This document shows, piece after piece, positions 35,231 through 48,217 of a stretch of 64,000 nucleotides of DNA (its first letter is position 1; every line of letters begins with the position of its first letter). The notes below the pieces were generated by a model. That model saw only the letters and a list, made by a program, of their open reading frames with translations, had not been told where the DNA came from and ran no database searches. Origin of the DNA: Chlorocebus sabaeus (Eukaryota; Chordata; Mammalia; Primates; Cercopithecidae). Location: contig NC_132915.1 of assembly GCF_047675955.1 (NCBI RefSeq), forward strand, positions 48,808,026 through 48,872,025, read 5' to 3'. The position numbers and the translations under genes were made by a program.

Positions 35231-37929
35231 TTCTAAGCCATTGTACTTGCAGCCAAAGACAACTTATGCAAACATATGCCTCAGTCCTCAGAAACAGAAG
35301 GTAGAAATCGAGCAAGACATTGAACCTGCACAGGGTGTTGGAGCCTGTGCTGTTGGAGGGAACAAACTTCAGAGTCTCTGGCTTGGCAGCCAATGGCCAG
35401 CGTTTTATTTGTCAGCCACTGAAGTCAGTAGCTTCTGAAGTCAGGGCTGGAAGAGATGGAGGATCTGGGCCCAGCAGGGGGTGACTATTAGACTGTCAGC
35501 TGAGCCCTCAACACTTCCAAAACAGCACTGTACACATCATCAATCACTCCCTTCCCTGCTTGTTTAAAAACGAAAGTGCAGCAGTGGACCACGCATCAGA
35601 TCTAAAAATATCAACAGGAACTTTTCCACTGATGCTTCCTTTTGAGACCATATAAATAACTTTAGAAAGCTCCCACCCCTGGGGCTTTTGCTTCCAGCAC
35701 CACACACTTTTCAAACAGTAACAGCGCACCCCTCCAGCACCTGTGTCCGTACAGAGGTGGCAGGAGGGGCAGGCTCAGGTCAGCTGGCCTTGAGGCCGGG
35801 CTCGCAGCAATGTTACGTCTTGTTTACTGACCTGGCAAACCTGAGGTACTGCCGAAAGTATGTGTAGTGGTTTATACAGTCTCTTCAACTCTCTCTAGGG
35901 GTTACAATTTGAAATAATAATTTAAAAAGGGGATGCTAAGCCATGTTGAAAAAGGTTGGTAACAACAGGTTCTTCTGCTTTGGGTATATGTCCTTGGCAG
36001 TGGGTAAAAGAATTTGTAAACAGCAAACATGATGGAATTTAAAGGGATTAGGTATAATAATAAGGCAGAATCAGGAAGTTGGCACAGTTTATTTTGGTGC
36101 CCTGGATCCTTATTAAATACACACCTCACACTCCCTGTTTCTTTGCTATGCAATTCATATATTATTCCATCCATTGCTTTGTTCCATCCTGAAATGGAAG
36201 AAATCTTTGATGGAAGCTTGGTGTGCTGGCTCTGGTCCCTCTTCTATGCCACCTCTGTCTCTTCCTTGTGGATATAGCAGGTGTACAGAATATCATTCCC
36301 TATTGGGCTCACCAGCCTCCCAAGGTGTCAGCTAGTTACATGAATAATCTTTGTGTCATGGGGCCAATGTGGATTAAGGAGACAGGTATGTTTTCCTGTC
36401 TGTTCCCTCCCAGGTACGATCCTTCTTGTTTAACCCAAATGAATGAGTTTCCTCTTACCTCCTGGAAGATGTCCCAGAAATAGGCATGGGAGCCTTGGGG
36501 TATTGCATCATTCTTAATAAATACCCCATCTCACATGAGAGATAATTTTTTTTCCAAGCAGAGGGTCAGTCAGCTTCCCTGAAGACCCATCAAGCTGATG
36601 AGTTCATTAAGGCTCCTCCCCGTTCTGGGATTGATGCCTCCCCCCAGCTCTGTTCATCACTACCATCCACAATCCAGCAACTTCTCTCTCAACTTCAAGC
36701 TAACCTTTTTCTGATAAAACACAAAAGCAACTCTTTATGACTCATATCATTTTAATGACACCAACAGATGGTGACATTTCATCAATAACCCTTCTGCTTA
36801 TAACCTACGGATTAGCTCCTTTCTCCATCTGCCAAAGTCACCAGGCAGGCATTGCCACTAGCAAATAGCAGAAAATAATAGTCTGTTTGGATGTATAAGC
36901 TCTAAACACACTACTGTCCAATGCAAACAATTAGCTATATTGTACAGCTTCCAAAGCTGCATTGAAGGTAGCTGTTGCTAGGGCAGAAATGGATTAGGAG
37001 AAGAGACTATGTCTCAGGCTGTGCCAACAGGGCCCTCCATGGAAACTTCACAGCCTCCTGGGGGCCAAGTCCTGCTACAGGGAAGTATGGGAGCCTAGAA
37101 TCCTGGGGTGGATTTGAGAGGTACCCCAGGAACAAGGCTGTTGGCATACATTAGGTGAAATTGTCTTTGCCAAGTAAAGTCTCACTCTGACTCAATGGGA
37201 GGCAGCTTGCAAGCTGGTTAGGGAAGTGGAAGAAAAAAATACTGTTCCAAGTTTGAGGCTCATTTTGTCTTTGTTCAAACTGGATGCTCCAGGGGAGAGG
37301 CAACCGAGGTTAGGGCAGCGATCTTCCAACTTTTCCTAGAGTTGTGATATGCTGGCTTTGACCTTGTGACAACTCACCCTTACCTCCTAAAACTTCTGCA
37401 GAGTGTCCATAGAAAACAAAACAAAGCAAAATGGTCCAGAAAGGATTCAAATGGCTTTTGATATAAGGGCTTAAAATAGTTTGATATCTGCTGGGGTCTC
37501 TGTAGAAGCCCTAGAATTGTGTAAAGCTTTAGGGCCTTGTAATCTTTGATATGAAAAATCTGACACAAAAACATATGACTTTAAGTTCCCACATGGTGGG
37601 TGGTGGTGTGTTGGTTGTCAGAACTTAAAAGAGTCAGTGCAGCATGCTGGGCGGAGTAGGTGGTAGAGAATCAGGAATCCTGAGTTCCAGTGTCTGCTCA
37701 GGCTGTGATTCCATGAGCAGTCACCACCAACACCTGCAAGCAGTCACTGAGCACCTACAGGTGCAAAGCACTGCATTTAATTCTGGGACTCATGCTTTCG
37801 AGGAGTCTTGGATTTAAAAGGTGAGACAGAACAGAAGATTCCAAAGAATTACTGCAGTATTTATCCAGTTACAGGGATGCTGGCAGGTTACGTGGCAAGA
37901 GACTACTGCTTGTCTTCCTATATCTATTC

Positions 37930-38340
37930 TGCCTATTATGGACTGAATTGTGCTCCCCCCAATCATGCCCCTTCCTTCCTCCCCAACCAAATTCATATGT
38001 TGAAGCTGCAACCCCCACCTCTCCCCATCAGTACCTCAGAATGTGACTTATTTGGAGATAGGATCTTCAAAGAGGTAATTAAGTTAAAACAAGGCCACTA
38101 GGGTGGGTACTAATCGAATCTGCCTGGTGTCCTTACAGGAGAAGATCAGGACACCTGGAGAGACACCAGGGGTTCATGTGCACAGAGGAAAGGCCACATG
38201 AAGATGGGGGCACAGCAGGAAGGTGGTGCCAGCAAGCAAAGGAGAGAGGCCTCCGAGGAAACCAACCCTGCCAAACACCTGGAGCCTGGACTTCTAGCCT
38301 CCAGAGCTGTGGTAAAGTAACTTTCAATAAAAAATGATAC
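37930..38340 (+). mobile_element. MLT1-type LTR
   Basis: Starts 'ttatggactgaattgtgctc', continues 'aattcatatgttgaagctgc', 'cagaatgtgacttatttgga' and 'aaaccaaccctgcc', the usual MaLR LTR order. The 3' end fades into an A-rich segment. Confidence 0.85.
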
Positions 38341-38407
38341 AAATAAAAAGCGATACAGTGTAACAACTATTTACATAGCATTTACATTGCATTAGTCATT
38401 CTAAGCA

Positions 38408-38563
38408 ATCTAGAGATGATTTAAAGGATATGGGAGGATATATATTTGTTACATGCAAATTCTACCCCATTTTATATCAGGGGCTTGAGCATCCATGGAA
38501 TTTGGTATCCTTGGGGATCTTGGAACAAATCCCCCATGGATACCAAGGGACGACAGTACTGCC
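38408..38563 (-). mobile_element. Tigger-type DNA transposon fragment
   Basis: Ends 'aatcccccatggataccaag' then 'ggacgacagta', the reverse of a pogo/Tigger terminal repeat; resembles the element at 21671. Only one end is clear. Confidence 0.6.
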
Positions 38564-38579
38564 TTTTTGCTTTAACAAA

Positions 38580-38900
38580 TAGAAAGCTTGCTTTTAGCTA
38601 GGCCTGGAATAATTTCAGCCTTCTTGGCCAGGTGTGGCAATGTGATTAAGTTCTGGCCAAAGGATGTATTAAAGTGTCTGCCACACAACTTCCTAGATCT
38701 GTCTTTAAAGGGTGGGGGTGTATCCTTCCGTCCTCCTTTCTGATGGCTGGAGGGGACATTTTGCCCACAGCAGAAGTAAATCTTGGGCCATGGGGTAGAG
38801 GAACAATATATGAGGCTCTGAGTTTCTGACACCCATCAAGGGCCATTCGAGCCCTGGACTGCCTATATTGACTTGACAATCTGAAACTTACGATTGATTG
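38580..38900 (+). mobile_element. MLT1-like LTR fragment
   Basis: 'gccaggtgtggcaatgtgat', 'tttctgatggctggagggga', 'cttgggccatggggtagagg' and 'gagccctggactgcctatat' match the middle of older MLT1 LTRs. Diverged. Confidence 0.55.
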
Positions 38901-39356
38901 CAATGCTTCTGGGACAAAGGCACCCACATGCTGTGACTTCGTTTACTGAGCAGCCTGGGATCGCTCTATGAATTACACAGGAAGCAGGAATCTGGTCTCT
39001 CTATAAGATATCTTATTAATGCAGGTCAGGGGACCACATGTAAACACTAGACTAGGTGTCAAAATGCAGGACTTCACATAGGTTTTCTCGCTGTTTATAG
39101 GAAAGTCTGCCCAAGTCATGCACCCAACAATGACAGTGCCGGATCTGTGCTCACCGTGTTCGTCTTACTACTGTCCTTTCTCATCCTGAGCTGTATTTTC
39201 TCAAAACCATTCATTTTATCCTTTTTCATTAGACGTAGTTTTGTAAGTAGCCTCGAATCTTGTGAAAAAATGTGAGGCAGGACTAAAGAAAATGTAACAT
39301 TCTTCAGTGGTGTAATAGAAATTTTAGTGTAACTGTATCAGGTTGAAAAGACTTGA

Positions 39357-39645
39357 GAGCCGGGCTCGGTGGCTCAGGTCTGTAATCCCAGCACTTTGGG
39401 AGGCCAAGGCAGGTGGATCACTTGAGGTCAGGAGTTCAAGACCAGCCTGGTCAACATGGTGAAACCCCAGCTCTACTAAAAATACAAAAATTAGCTGGGT
39501 GTGATGACAGGTGCCTGCAATCCCAGCTACTTAGAAGGCTTGAGGCAGGAGAATCACTTGAACCCAGGAGGCACAGGTTGCAGTGAACTGAGATTTCCCT
39601 GCTGCATTCTAGCCTGACAACAGAGACCCCGTCTCAAAGAAAAAA
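39357..39645 (+). mobile_element. Alu element (plus strand)
   Basis: Sense Alu from 'gccgggctcggtggctcagg' to an A-rich tail, flanked by 11-bp direct repeats aaaagacttga at 39346-39356 and 39646-39656. Antisense to SLC24A2. Confidence 0.96.
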
Positions 39646-41539
39646 AAAAGACTTGATAAAGAGAATATAAATGTTATTCTAAGTGACAACTGGTAACAAA
39701 TGGATAACCACCTTCTAGGACTCATTTATCAATACTGGAGGTTGAAATCTGGAGGTTCGGCCATCAGAACTCTTACGGAGCACAGAAGAGAAGAGTTTCA
39801 GAGGTCAGTTAGCATCTACTGGAAGGGATAAAATCAGCTTGCCTTTTTTTTTTTATCTGGTAAATGGGAGAGGTACAGCAGTAGCCGGTCCAGATTCTCA
39901 TAGCATCATGAGAATCCATTCAGCTTCTTTGCATGTGCATCTTACACTTTTTCCACATGAATTTGGTATAGATGTTTGCCCCCAAATAAACATCAGGTCT
40001 TCGGTGGAGGGGCCTGAGCTGGATTCACTAGTTCAGAGGTTGCCTCAGAAGCCAGAAAAATATTTCTTGGAGGCAACGCAGTTTCTTATTTGTTTTTGTC
40101 TGTGAAGGGCACTGAGCAAGATTCCAGAGTGAAGGAGAACCTGCTTTAACACAATCTCTCCTGTCAGAGAATTAAAGTGAAAATCCAGGAGGCATCTGAA
40201 AATAGGCCTAATTCAAGTTCAGTTTTATTGACTGGTAATAACATCTCAACACCAGTTCACAAGGAGCAATCTCAGAGGATCACCCAGATTTGCCTAAATC
40301 CCAGTTGAGGCTTGATTCAGGCTGGGAGTGAAGTTCTTACATCTCTCTCCCGGCTCACTTCAACACTTAGGAGTGCCACCTCTTATCATTGGGAAGCCCT
40401 TTCAGTGTGGCATGATGCTGGGTCAAAATAGAATGTCAGCACTTACGTATTTATGTAAAAACATAATTCATTGACTTTAAAAACATTAGTGCATCTCACT
40501 GCTTCTAGGCCCTGCCAGACCTTAAACACTATCTTATTGCAAGGCAGAGCTTATTTGTCTCCTGGGATGTTTTAATGTGGGTTACCTTCCTGTACAAGAA
40601 CTTGTTACTCAATTAATCATATGGACAATAATAGATCACAACAGACAAGCTGCAATCATAGATGTCTGCAGTCCTTTAGAGCAGGAGCTTTAGGCCCCAA
40701 GAGAAGGAGCTCCAGAATTTCAGAACTGGAAAAGTCTTGTCCTTGAGACCAGCCCCCTCCATTTGATGGGTAGGGAACCTGAGATGCAGTGACCTGTTGA
40801 AGAAAAGTGGCAGTGCCAGGCCAACCCTCAGTAACCCCTAACTCGCAACTTAAGGATCTTCCCCTATTCCACACGCCCTCCTTTCCTCACTCCTAAAAAT
40901 AGATACAAATGGTTTTTACATCCAGTTGTACCAGGCTTCTCAGCTTTGTTTTGTAATAAATTTAATCTATTAAAATAAAAACGAGGTATAGCAAACATGA
41001 AGTGTAACAGTTCAGTCAGGGTGGGGGGAAAAATTGTAAGAGGAAATTATAGGAAAGAGAAGCAAACCTTCTTGGAAGGCCCGGGGATTGGGGGCGGTTT
41101 GCAAAGCTTTGGGGAAGAATGAGCTGAAAGCGGTGGCTCTTATCCTGGGGCAGAGGGCAAGAAGTAGGTACAAAATAATACAAGGGAGTTTATCTGAATA
41201 GTTTGTTTACTCATATCTCCAGAAACCTGGCCTTTAATCATCTGAGTGTAATTACCCTGTAGTGGTGTTGACTCAAAACCTTTGTCATTAAATCTGTGCT
41301 GAAAAAATGCTGGCAGGGCCAGCTAGTCAAGGCGTATGGCTGCCACAGCTCTGTGAGTGGCCTGGCCCCCTAGCTGCTCTTTCACTGAATATCGGTGTCT
41401 GAGTATGTTATTCATCTGTTGTGCAGCCTGGGTCTGTGGGTCAGACCCTGGCAATGAAGCATTTAATTGACTTTTTTTTTTTTCTATTTTCTTGAGTCTA
41501 AGTCTAATTTCTAATGGTCTGAATGGCTCACATTTCTTT

Positions 41540-41854
41540 CTTTTTATTTATTTTATTTTTATTTTTATTTTTATTTTTTTGAGACAGGGTCTCACTCTGT
41601 CACCTACACTAGAGTGCTAGATTGCAGTGGCATGATCTCAGTTCACTGCAGCCTACATCTCCCTGGGTTCAAGCAATCTTCCCACTTTAGCCTCCCAAGT
41701 AGCTGAGACTACAGGTATGTACCACCATGGCTAATTTTTGTTTATTTTTTGTAGAGACAAGATCTTACTTAGTTGCCCAGGCTGACTCAAGTGATCCTCC
41801 TGCCTTGGCCTCCCAAAGTGCTGGGATTATGGGTGCGAGCTACTGTTCCCAGCC
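41540..41854 (-). mobile_element. Alu element (minus strand) with (ATTTTT)n tail
   Basis: T-rich tail made of ATTTTT units, then 'gagacagggtctcactctgt'. The left arm carries a small duplication ('gagtgctagattgcagtgg'). Direct repeats of tca(c/t)atttcttt flank it at about 41528-41539 and 41855-41866. Confidence 0.93.
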
Positions 41855-43236
41855 TCATATTTCTTTAAAAAGCTCATAAACATCTGAATATTATATTCTT
41901 TCCTTTTCTCAGTCATGTAACATCCACAGCAGCATTGAAAGTGAAATGAAGGGCAGACCTGGGGGTGTGTGGAGAGTAGGGGCCACTGAGATGCCCTCTT
42001 CTCTCCTTTAGGTCACTGAGTAACATCTCCAAGTTCCTAGGTGCAAATTTAAAAATGAAGTGCAGGTGCTAAGCCATCAATGCATATCAGGACTTCAAAT
42101 ATAAGTTAGGAAGAAAGACTTGTTCTTTAGCATCTCTACCCAAGAAAAAAGTAGAGATTTAGCTCAGTTTGAGGTAGAAGGAGGTGGCAACCAAGTGCGC
42201 TATGGCCAAAATGAGGGCTTGTGATTTTATGTGCACTTCATTGCTGATGTCACCCCTGATTCCCATAACTGTGGATAATCTTGCTCTGGCTACTTCTAAA
42301 ATGGATATCTGGGGGACATTGTAGAAGATGGATTAAGCCCTTTATAACAATAAACTTTCCTGGGGCTAACTTTAGCAAGAACTGAAATAGGAAATAGGTT
42401 ATTTTCAGACTTCAACATTCAGTGTTCAAAGGCCAACAGAGCCCCATGAGAAGAATATGCACAACAAAAACAGCATCATCTTTAAACAAGGAACTATCTG
42501 CTTCTCCTCCTACCTCCCTCCGCTTTCATTATTGAAGCATTAAAAATACTCGCTGACAAAGGTGGCATGTTTTATTTTTCCAATTAGATTTCCTTGGAAA
42601 CTGGTAAAAAAGTGTGTGCCTATAGTGAGTGTGTGGGAGGCTCCTAGGAGAAGACATCTTGAGAGTATCTTACCTAATTGCAGGGATGGTTGGAGAGGGG
42701 ATCGAGAGACAAAGACACACTTTTCATATGGTTTTCTACTAAATAGGAAGTCAAGCCCAAGGCTGTCTTAAATGTAAAAGAATGGAATTTATAATATCGT
42801 TGTTATAAAATTAACTAGGATAATCCAGGAAGAGCACTTAGAATAGTGTTTGGCACATAGTGAACACTCAAACACTCAAACAAATGTCAGTTATTTAAAG
42901 TAAATATTTAGGAAAACAATTTCTTCAAAGACATGTAGGAGAAAAAAAGCTTCACTAGGTGAATTATAACATTTCCAGCAATATGATTCTATAATTCAAT
43001 TATTTGATTTGAAGGTGGAAAATGCAAAAATTTTGTACCTCTATCGTCCACTTATCCAATATTAAGCATTCATTGACTTTAGTGATACCAATAATTTCTT
43101 TTTTTTCTTTTTTCTTTTTTAATTATACTTTAAGTTCTAGGGTACATGTGCACAATGTGCAGGTTTGTTACCTATGTATACATGTGCCATGTTGGTGTGC
43201 TGCACCCATTAACTCGTCATTTACATTAGGTATATC

Positions 43237-46200
43237 TCATAATGCTATCGTTCCCCCCTCCCCCCTCCCAACAATAGGACCCAGTGTGTGATGTTTCCCT
43301 TCCTGTGTCCAAGTGATCTCATTGTTCAATTCCCACCTATGAGTGAGAACATGTGGTGTTTGGTTTTCTGTTCTTGCAACAGTTTGCTGAGAATGATGGT
43401 TTCCAGCTGCATCCACGTCCCTACAAACCCTACAAACAAAGGACACAAACTCATCCTTTTTTATGGCTGCATAGTATTCCATTGTGTATATGTGCCACAT
43501 TTTCTTAATCCAGTCTGTCACTGATGGACATTTAGGTTGATTCCAAGTCTTTGCTATTGTGAAGAGTGCCGCAATAAATATACATGTGCATGTGTCTTTA
43601 TAGCAGCATGACTTATAATCCTTTGGGTATATCTCCAGTAATGGGATGGCTGGGTCAAATGGTATTTCTAGTTCTAGATTCTTGAGGAATCGCCACACTG
43701 TTTTCCACAATGGTGGAACTAGTTTACAGTCCCACCAACAGTGTAAAAGTGTTCCTATTTCTCCACATCCTCTCCAGCACCTGTTGTTTCCTGATTTTTT
43801 AATGATTGCCATTCTAACTGGTGTGAGATGGTATCTCGTTGTGGTTTTGATTTGCATTTCTCTGATGGCTAGTGATGAGCATTTTTTCATGTGTCTGTTG
43901 GCTGTATGAATGTCTTCTTTTGAGAAGTGTCTGTTCATATCCTTTGCCCACTTTTTGATGGGGTTGTTTTTTTCTTGTAAATTTGATTGAGTTCTTTAGA
44001 GGTTCTGGGTATTAGCCCTTTGTCAGACGAGTAGATTGCAAAAATGTTCCCCCATTCTGTAGGTTGCCTGTTCACTCTGATGGTAGTTTCTTTTGCTGTG
44101 CAGAAGCTCTTTAGTTTAATGAGATTCCATTTGTCAATTTTGGCTTTTGTGGCCATTGCTTTTGGTGTTTTAGACATGAAGTCCTTGCCCATGCCTATGT
44201 TTTGAATGGTATTACCTAGGTTTTCTTCTAGAATTTTTATGGTTTTCAGTCTAACATTTAAGTCTCTAATCCATCTTGAATTAATTTTTGTATAAGGTGT
44301 AAGGAAAGGATCCAGTTTCAGCTTTCTACTTATGGCTAGCCAATTTTCCCAGCACCATTTATTAAATAGGGAATCCTTTCCCCATTTCTGTTTTTGTCAG
44401 GTTTGTCAAAGATCAGATGGCTGTAGATGTGTGGTATTATTTCTGAGGGTTCTGTTCTGTTCCATTGGTCTATATCTCTGTTTTAGTACCAGTACCATGC
44501 TGTTTTGGTTACTGTAGCCTTGTAGTATAGTTTGAAGTTAGGTAGCATGATGCCTCCAGCTTTGTTCTTTTGGTTTAGGATTGTCTTGGCAATGCGGGGT
44601 CTTTTGTGGTTCCATATGAACTTTAAAGCAGTTTTTTCCAATTCTGTGAAGAAAGTCATTGGTAGCTTAATGGGGATGGCATTGAATCTATAAATTACCT
44701 TGGGCAGTATGGCCATTTTCACAATATTGATTCTTCCTATCCATGAGCATGGTATGTTCTTCCATTTGTTTGTGTCCTCTTTTATTTCACTGAGCAGTGG
44801 TTTGTAGTTCTCCTTGAAGAGGTCCTTTACATCCCTTGTAAGTTGGATTCCTAGGTATTTTATTCTCTTTGAAGCTATTGTGAATGGGAGTTCACTCATG
44901 ATTTGGCTGTTTGTCTGTTACTGGTGTATAAGAATGCTTGTGATTTTTGCACATTGATGTTGTATCCTGAGACTTTGCTGAAGTTGCTTATCAGCTTAAG
45001 GAGATTTTGGGCTGAGACAATGGGGTTTTCTAAATATACAATCATGTCATCTGCAAACAGGGACAATTTGACTTCCTCTTTTCCTAATTGAATACCCTTT
45101 ATTTCTTTCTCTTGCCTGATTGCTTGCCCTAGCCAGAACTTCCAACACTATGTTGAATAGGAGTGATGAGAGGGGTCATCCCTGTCTTGTGCCAGTTTTC
45201 AAAGGGAATGCTTCCAGTTTTTGCCCATTCAATATGATATTGGCTGTGGGTTTGTCATAAATAGCTCTTATTATTTTGAGATAAGTTCCATCAATACCGA
45301 ATTGATTGAGCGTTTTTAGCATGAAGGGCTGTTGAATTTTGTCAAAGGCCTTTTCTGCATCTATTATCATGTGGTTTTTGTCTTTGGTTCTGTTTATATG
45401 CTGGATTACGTTTATTGATTTGCTTATGTTGAACCAGCCTTGCATCCCAGGGATGAAGCCCACTTGATCATGGTGCATAAGCTTTTTGATGTGCTGCTGG
45501 ATTCAGTTTGCCAGTATTTTATTGAGGATTTTTGCATCAATGTTCATCAGGGATATTGGTCTAAAATTCTCTTTTTTTGTTGTATCTCTGTCAGGCTTTG
45601 GTATCAGGATGATGTTGGCCTCATAAAATGAATTAGGGAGGATTTTCTCTTTTTCTATTGATTGGAATAGTTTCAGAAGGAATGGTACCAACTCCTCCTT
45701 GTACCTCTGGTAGAATTACGCTGTGGATCCGTTTGGTCCTGGACTTTTTTTGGTTGGTAGGCTATCAATTATTGCCTCAATTTCAGAGCCTGCTATTGGT
45801 CTATTCAGGGATTCAACTTCTTCCTGGTTTAGTCTTGGGAGAGTGTAAGTGTCCAGGAAATTATCCATTTCTTCTAGGTTTTCTAGTTCATTTGCATAGA
45901 GGTGTTTATAGTATTCTCTGATGGTAGTATGTATTTCTGTGGGGTCGGTGGTGGTATCCCCTTTATCATTTTTTATTGCATGTATTTGATTCTTCTCTCT
46001 TTTCTTCTTTATTAGTTTTGCTAGTGGTCTATCAATTTTGTTGATCTTTTCAAAAAACCAGCTCCTGGATTCATTGATTTATTGGAGGGTTTTTTATGTC
46101 TCTATCTCCTTCAGTTCTGCTCTGATCTTAGTTATTTCTTGCCTTCTGCTAGCTTTTGAATGTGTTTGCTCTTGCTTCTCTAGTTCTTTTAATTGTGATG

Positions 46201-47145
46201 TTAGGGTGTCAATTTTAGATCTTTCCTGCTTTCTCTTGTGGGCATTTAGTGCTATAAATTTCCCTCTACACACTGCTTTAAATGTGTCCCAGAGATTCTG
46301 GTATGTTGTATCTGTGTTCTCATTGGTTTCAAAGAACATCTTTATTTCTGCCTTCATTTCATTATGGACCCAGTAGTCATTCAGGAGCAGGTTGTTCAGT
46401 TTCCATGTAGTTGAGCAGTTTTGATTGAGTTTCTTAGTCCTGAGTTCTAGTTTAACTGCACTGTGGTCTGAGAGACAGTTATAATTTCTGTTCTTGCACA
46501 TTTGCTGAGGAGTGCTTTACTTCCAGCTATGTGGTCAATTTTGGAATAAGTGTGATGTGGTGCTGAGAAGAATGTATATTCTGTTGATTTGGGGTGGAGT
46601 TCTGTAGATGTCTATTAGGTCTGCTTGGTGCAGAATTGAGTTCAATTCCTGGATATCCTGGATAACTTGCTGTCTCGTTGACCTGTCTAATGTTGACAGT
46701 GGGGTGTTAAAATCTCCCATTATTATTGAATGGGAGTCTAAGTCTCTTTGTAAGTCTCTAAGGACTTGCTTTATGAATCTGGGTGCTCCTGTATTGGATG
46801 CATATATATTTAGGGTAGTTAGCTCTTCCTGATGAATTGATCTCTTTACTATTATGTAATGGCCTTCTTTGTTTCTTTTGATCTTTGATGGTTTCAAGTC
46901 TGTTTTATCAGAGACTAGGATTGCAATCCCTGCTTTTTTTGTTTTCCATTTGCTTGGTAGATCTTCCTCCATCCCTTTATTTTGAGCCTATGTGTGTCTC
47001 TGCATGTGAGATGGGTTTCCTGGATACCACAAACTGATGGGTCTTGACTCTTTATCCAATTTGCCAGTCTGTGTCTTTTAATTGGACCATTTAGTTCATT
47101 TACATTTAAGGTTAATATTGTTATGTGTGAACTTGATCCTCTCAT
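43237..47145 (-). pseudogene. L1 ORF2 remnant, broken
   Basis: Ordered minus-strand pieces: N-terminal endonuclease at 46915-47145 and 46535-46972, later endonuclease/linker 46094-46501, RT pieces 45503-45691 and 45176-45478, a later piece 44483-44899, and the C-terminal domain 43237-43938 (233 codons, with the phrase GNNRCWRGCGEIGTLLHCWW of the cysteine-rich region). Multiple frame changes and stops mean no full ORF2p (about 1275 residues) can be produced. Confidence 0.95.
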
Positions 47146-47208
47146 TGTGATATTAGCTGGTTATTTTGCTCGTTAGTTGATGTAGTTTCTTCCTAGCATA
47201 GATGGTCT

Positions 47209-48217
47209 TTACATTTTGGCATGTTTTTGCAATGGCTGGTACCTGTTCTTCCTTTCCATGTTTAGTGCCTCCTTCAGGGTCTCTTGAAGGGCAGGCCTGG
47301 TGGTGACAAAATCTCTAAGCATTTGCTTGTCTGTAAAGGATTTGATTTCTTCTTCACTTATGAAACTTAGTTTGGCTGGATATGAAATTCTGGGTTGAAA
47401 ATTCTTTTCTTTAAGAATGTTGAATATTGGCCCCCACTCTCTTCTGGCTTGGAGAGTTTCTGCCGAGAGATCTGCTGTTAGTCTGATGGGTTTCCCTTTG
47501 TGGGTAACCTGACCTTTCTCTCTGGCTGCCCTTAACATTTTTTCCTTCATTTCAACTTTGGTGAATCTGACAATTATGCGTCCTGGAGTTGCTCTTCTCA
47601 AGAAGTATCTTTGTGGCGTTGTCTGTATTTTCTGAATTTGAATGTTGGCCTGCCTTACTAGTTGGGGAAGTTCTCCTGGATGATAACCTGCAGAGTGTTT
47701 TCCATCTTGGTTCCATTTTCCCCATCACTTTCAGGCACACCAGACGTAGATTTGGTCTTTTCACATAATTCCATATTTCTTGGAGGCTTTATTCATTTCT
47801 TTTTCCTCTTTTTTCTCTAGACTTCTCTTCTTGCTTCATTTCATTCATTTGATCTTCAGTCATTGATACTCTTTCTTCCAGATGATGGAGTCGGTTACTG
47901 AAGCTTGTGCATTTGTCACATAGTTCTCGTGTTATGGTTTTCATCTCTATCAGTTCATTTATGGCCTTTTCTGCATTGATTATTCTAATTAGCCATTCGT
48001 CAAATCTTTTTTCAAAGTTTTTAGTTTCTTTGCGCTAGTTATGTAGTTCCTCCTTTAGCTCTGAGAAGTTTGATTGACTGAAGCCTTCTCTCAACTCATC
48101 AAAGTCATTCTTCATCCAGCTTTGATCCGTTGCTGGCGATGAGCTGCGTTCCTTTGGAGGGGGAGATGTGCTCTGATTTTTTGAATTTCCAGCTTTTCTG
48201 CACTGCTTTTTCCCCAT
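47209..48217 (-). pseudogene. L1 ORF1 remnant, broken
   Basis: The start-proximal piece 48035-48217 begins MGKKQCRKAGNSKNQS, the standard ORF1p start, and the C-terminal RNA-binding domain is preserved as one 130-codon piece at 47209-47601. The coiled-coil region between them is disrupted. Total span of about 1.0 kb equals the expected 338-codon ORF1. Confidence 0.93.

Noticed and set aside
43237..47145. Possibility of an active L1 ORF2
   Set aside because: The frame changes many times; the longest piece is 233 codons, so no full protein is possible.
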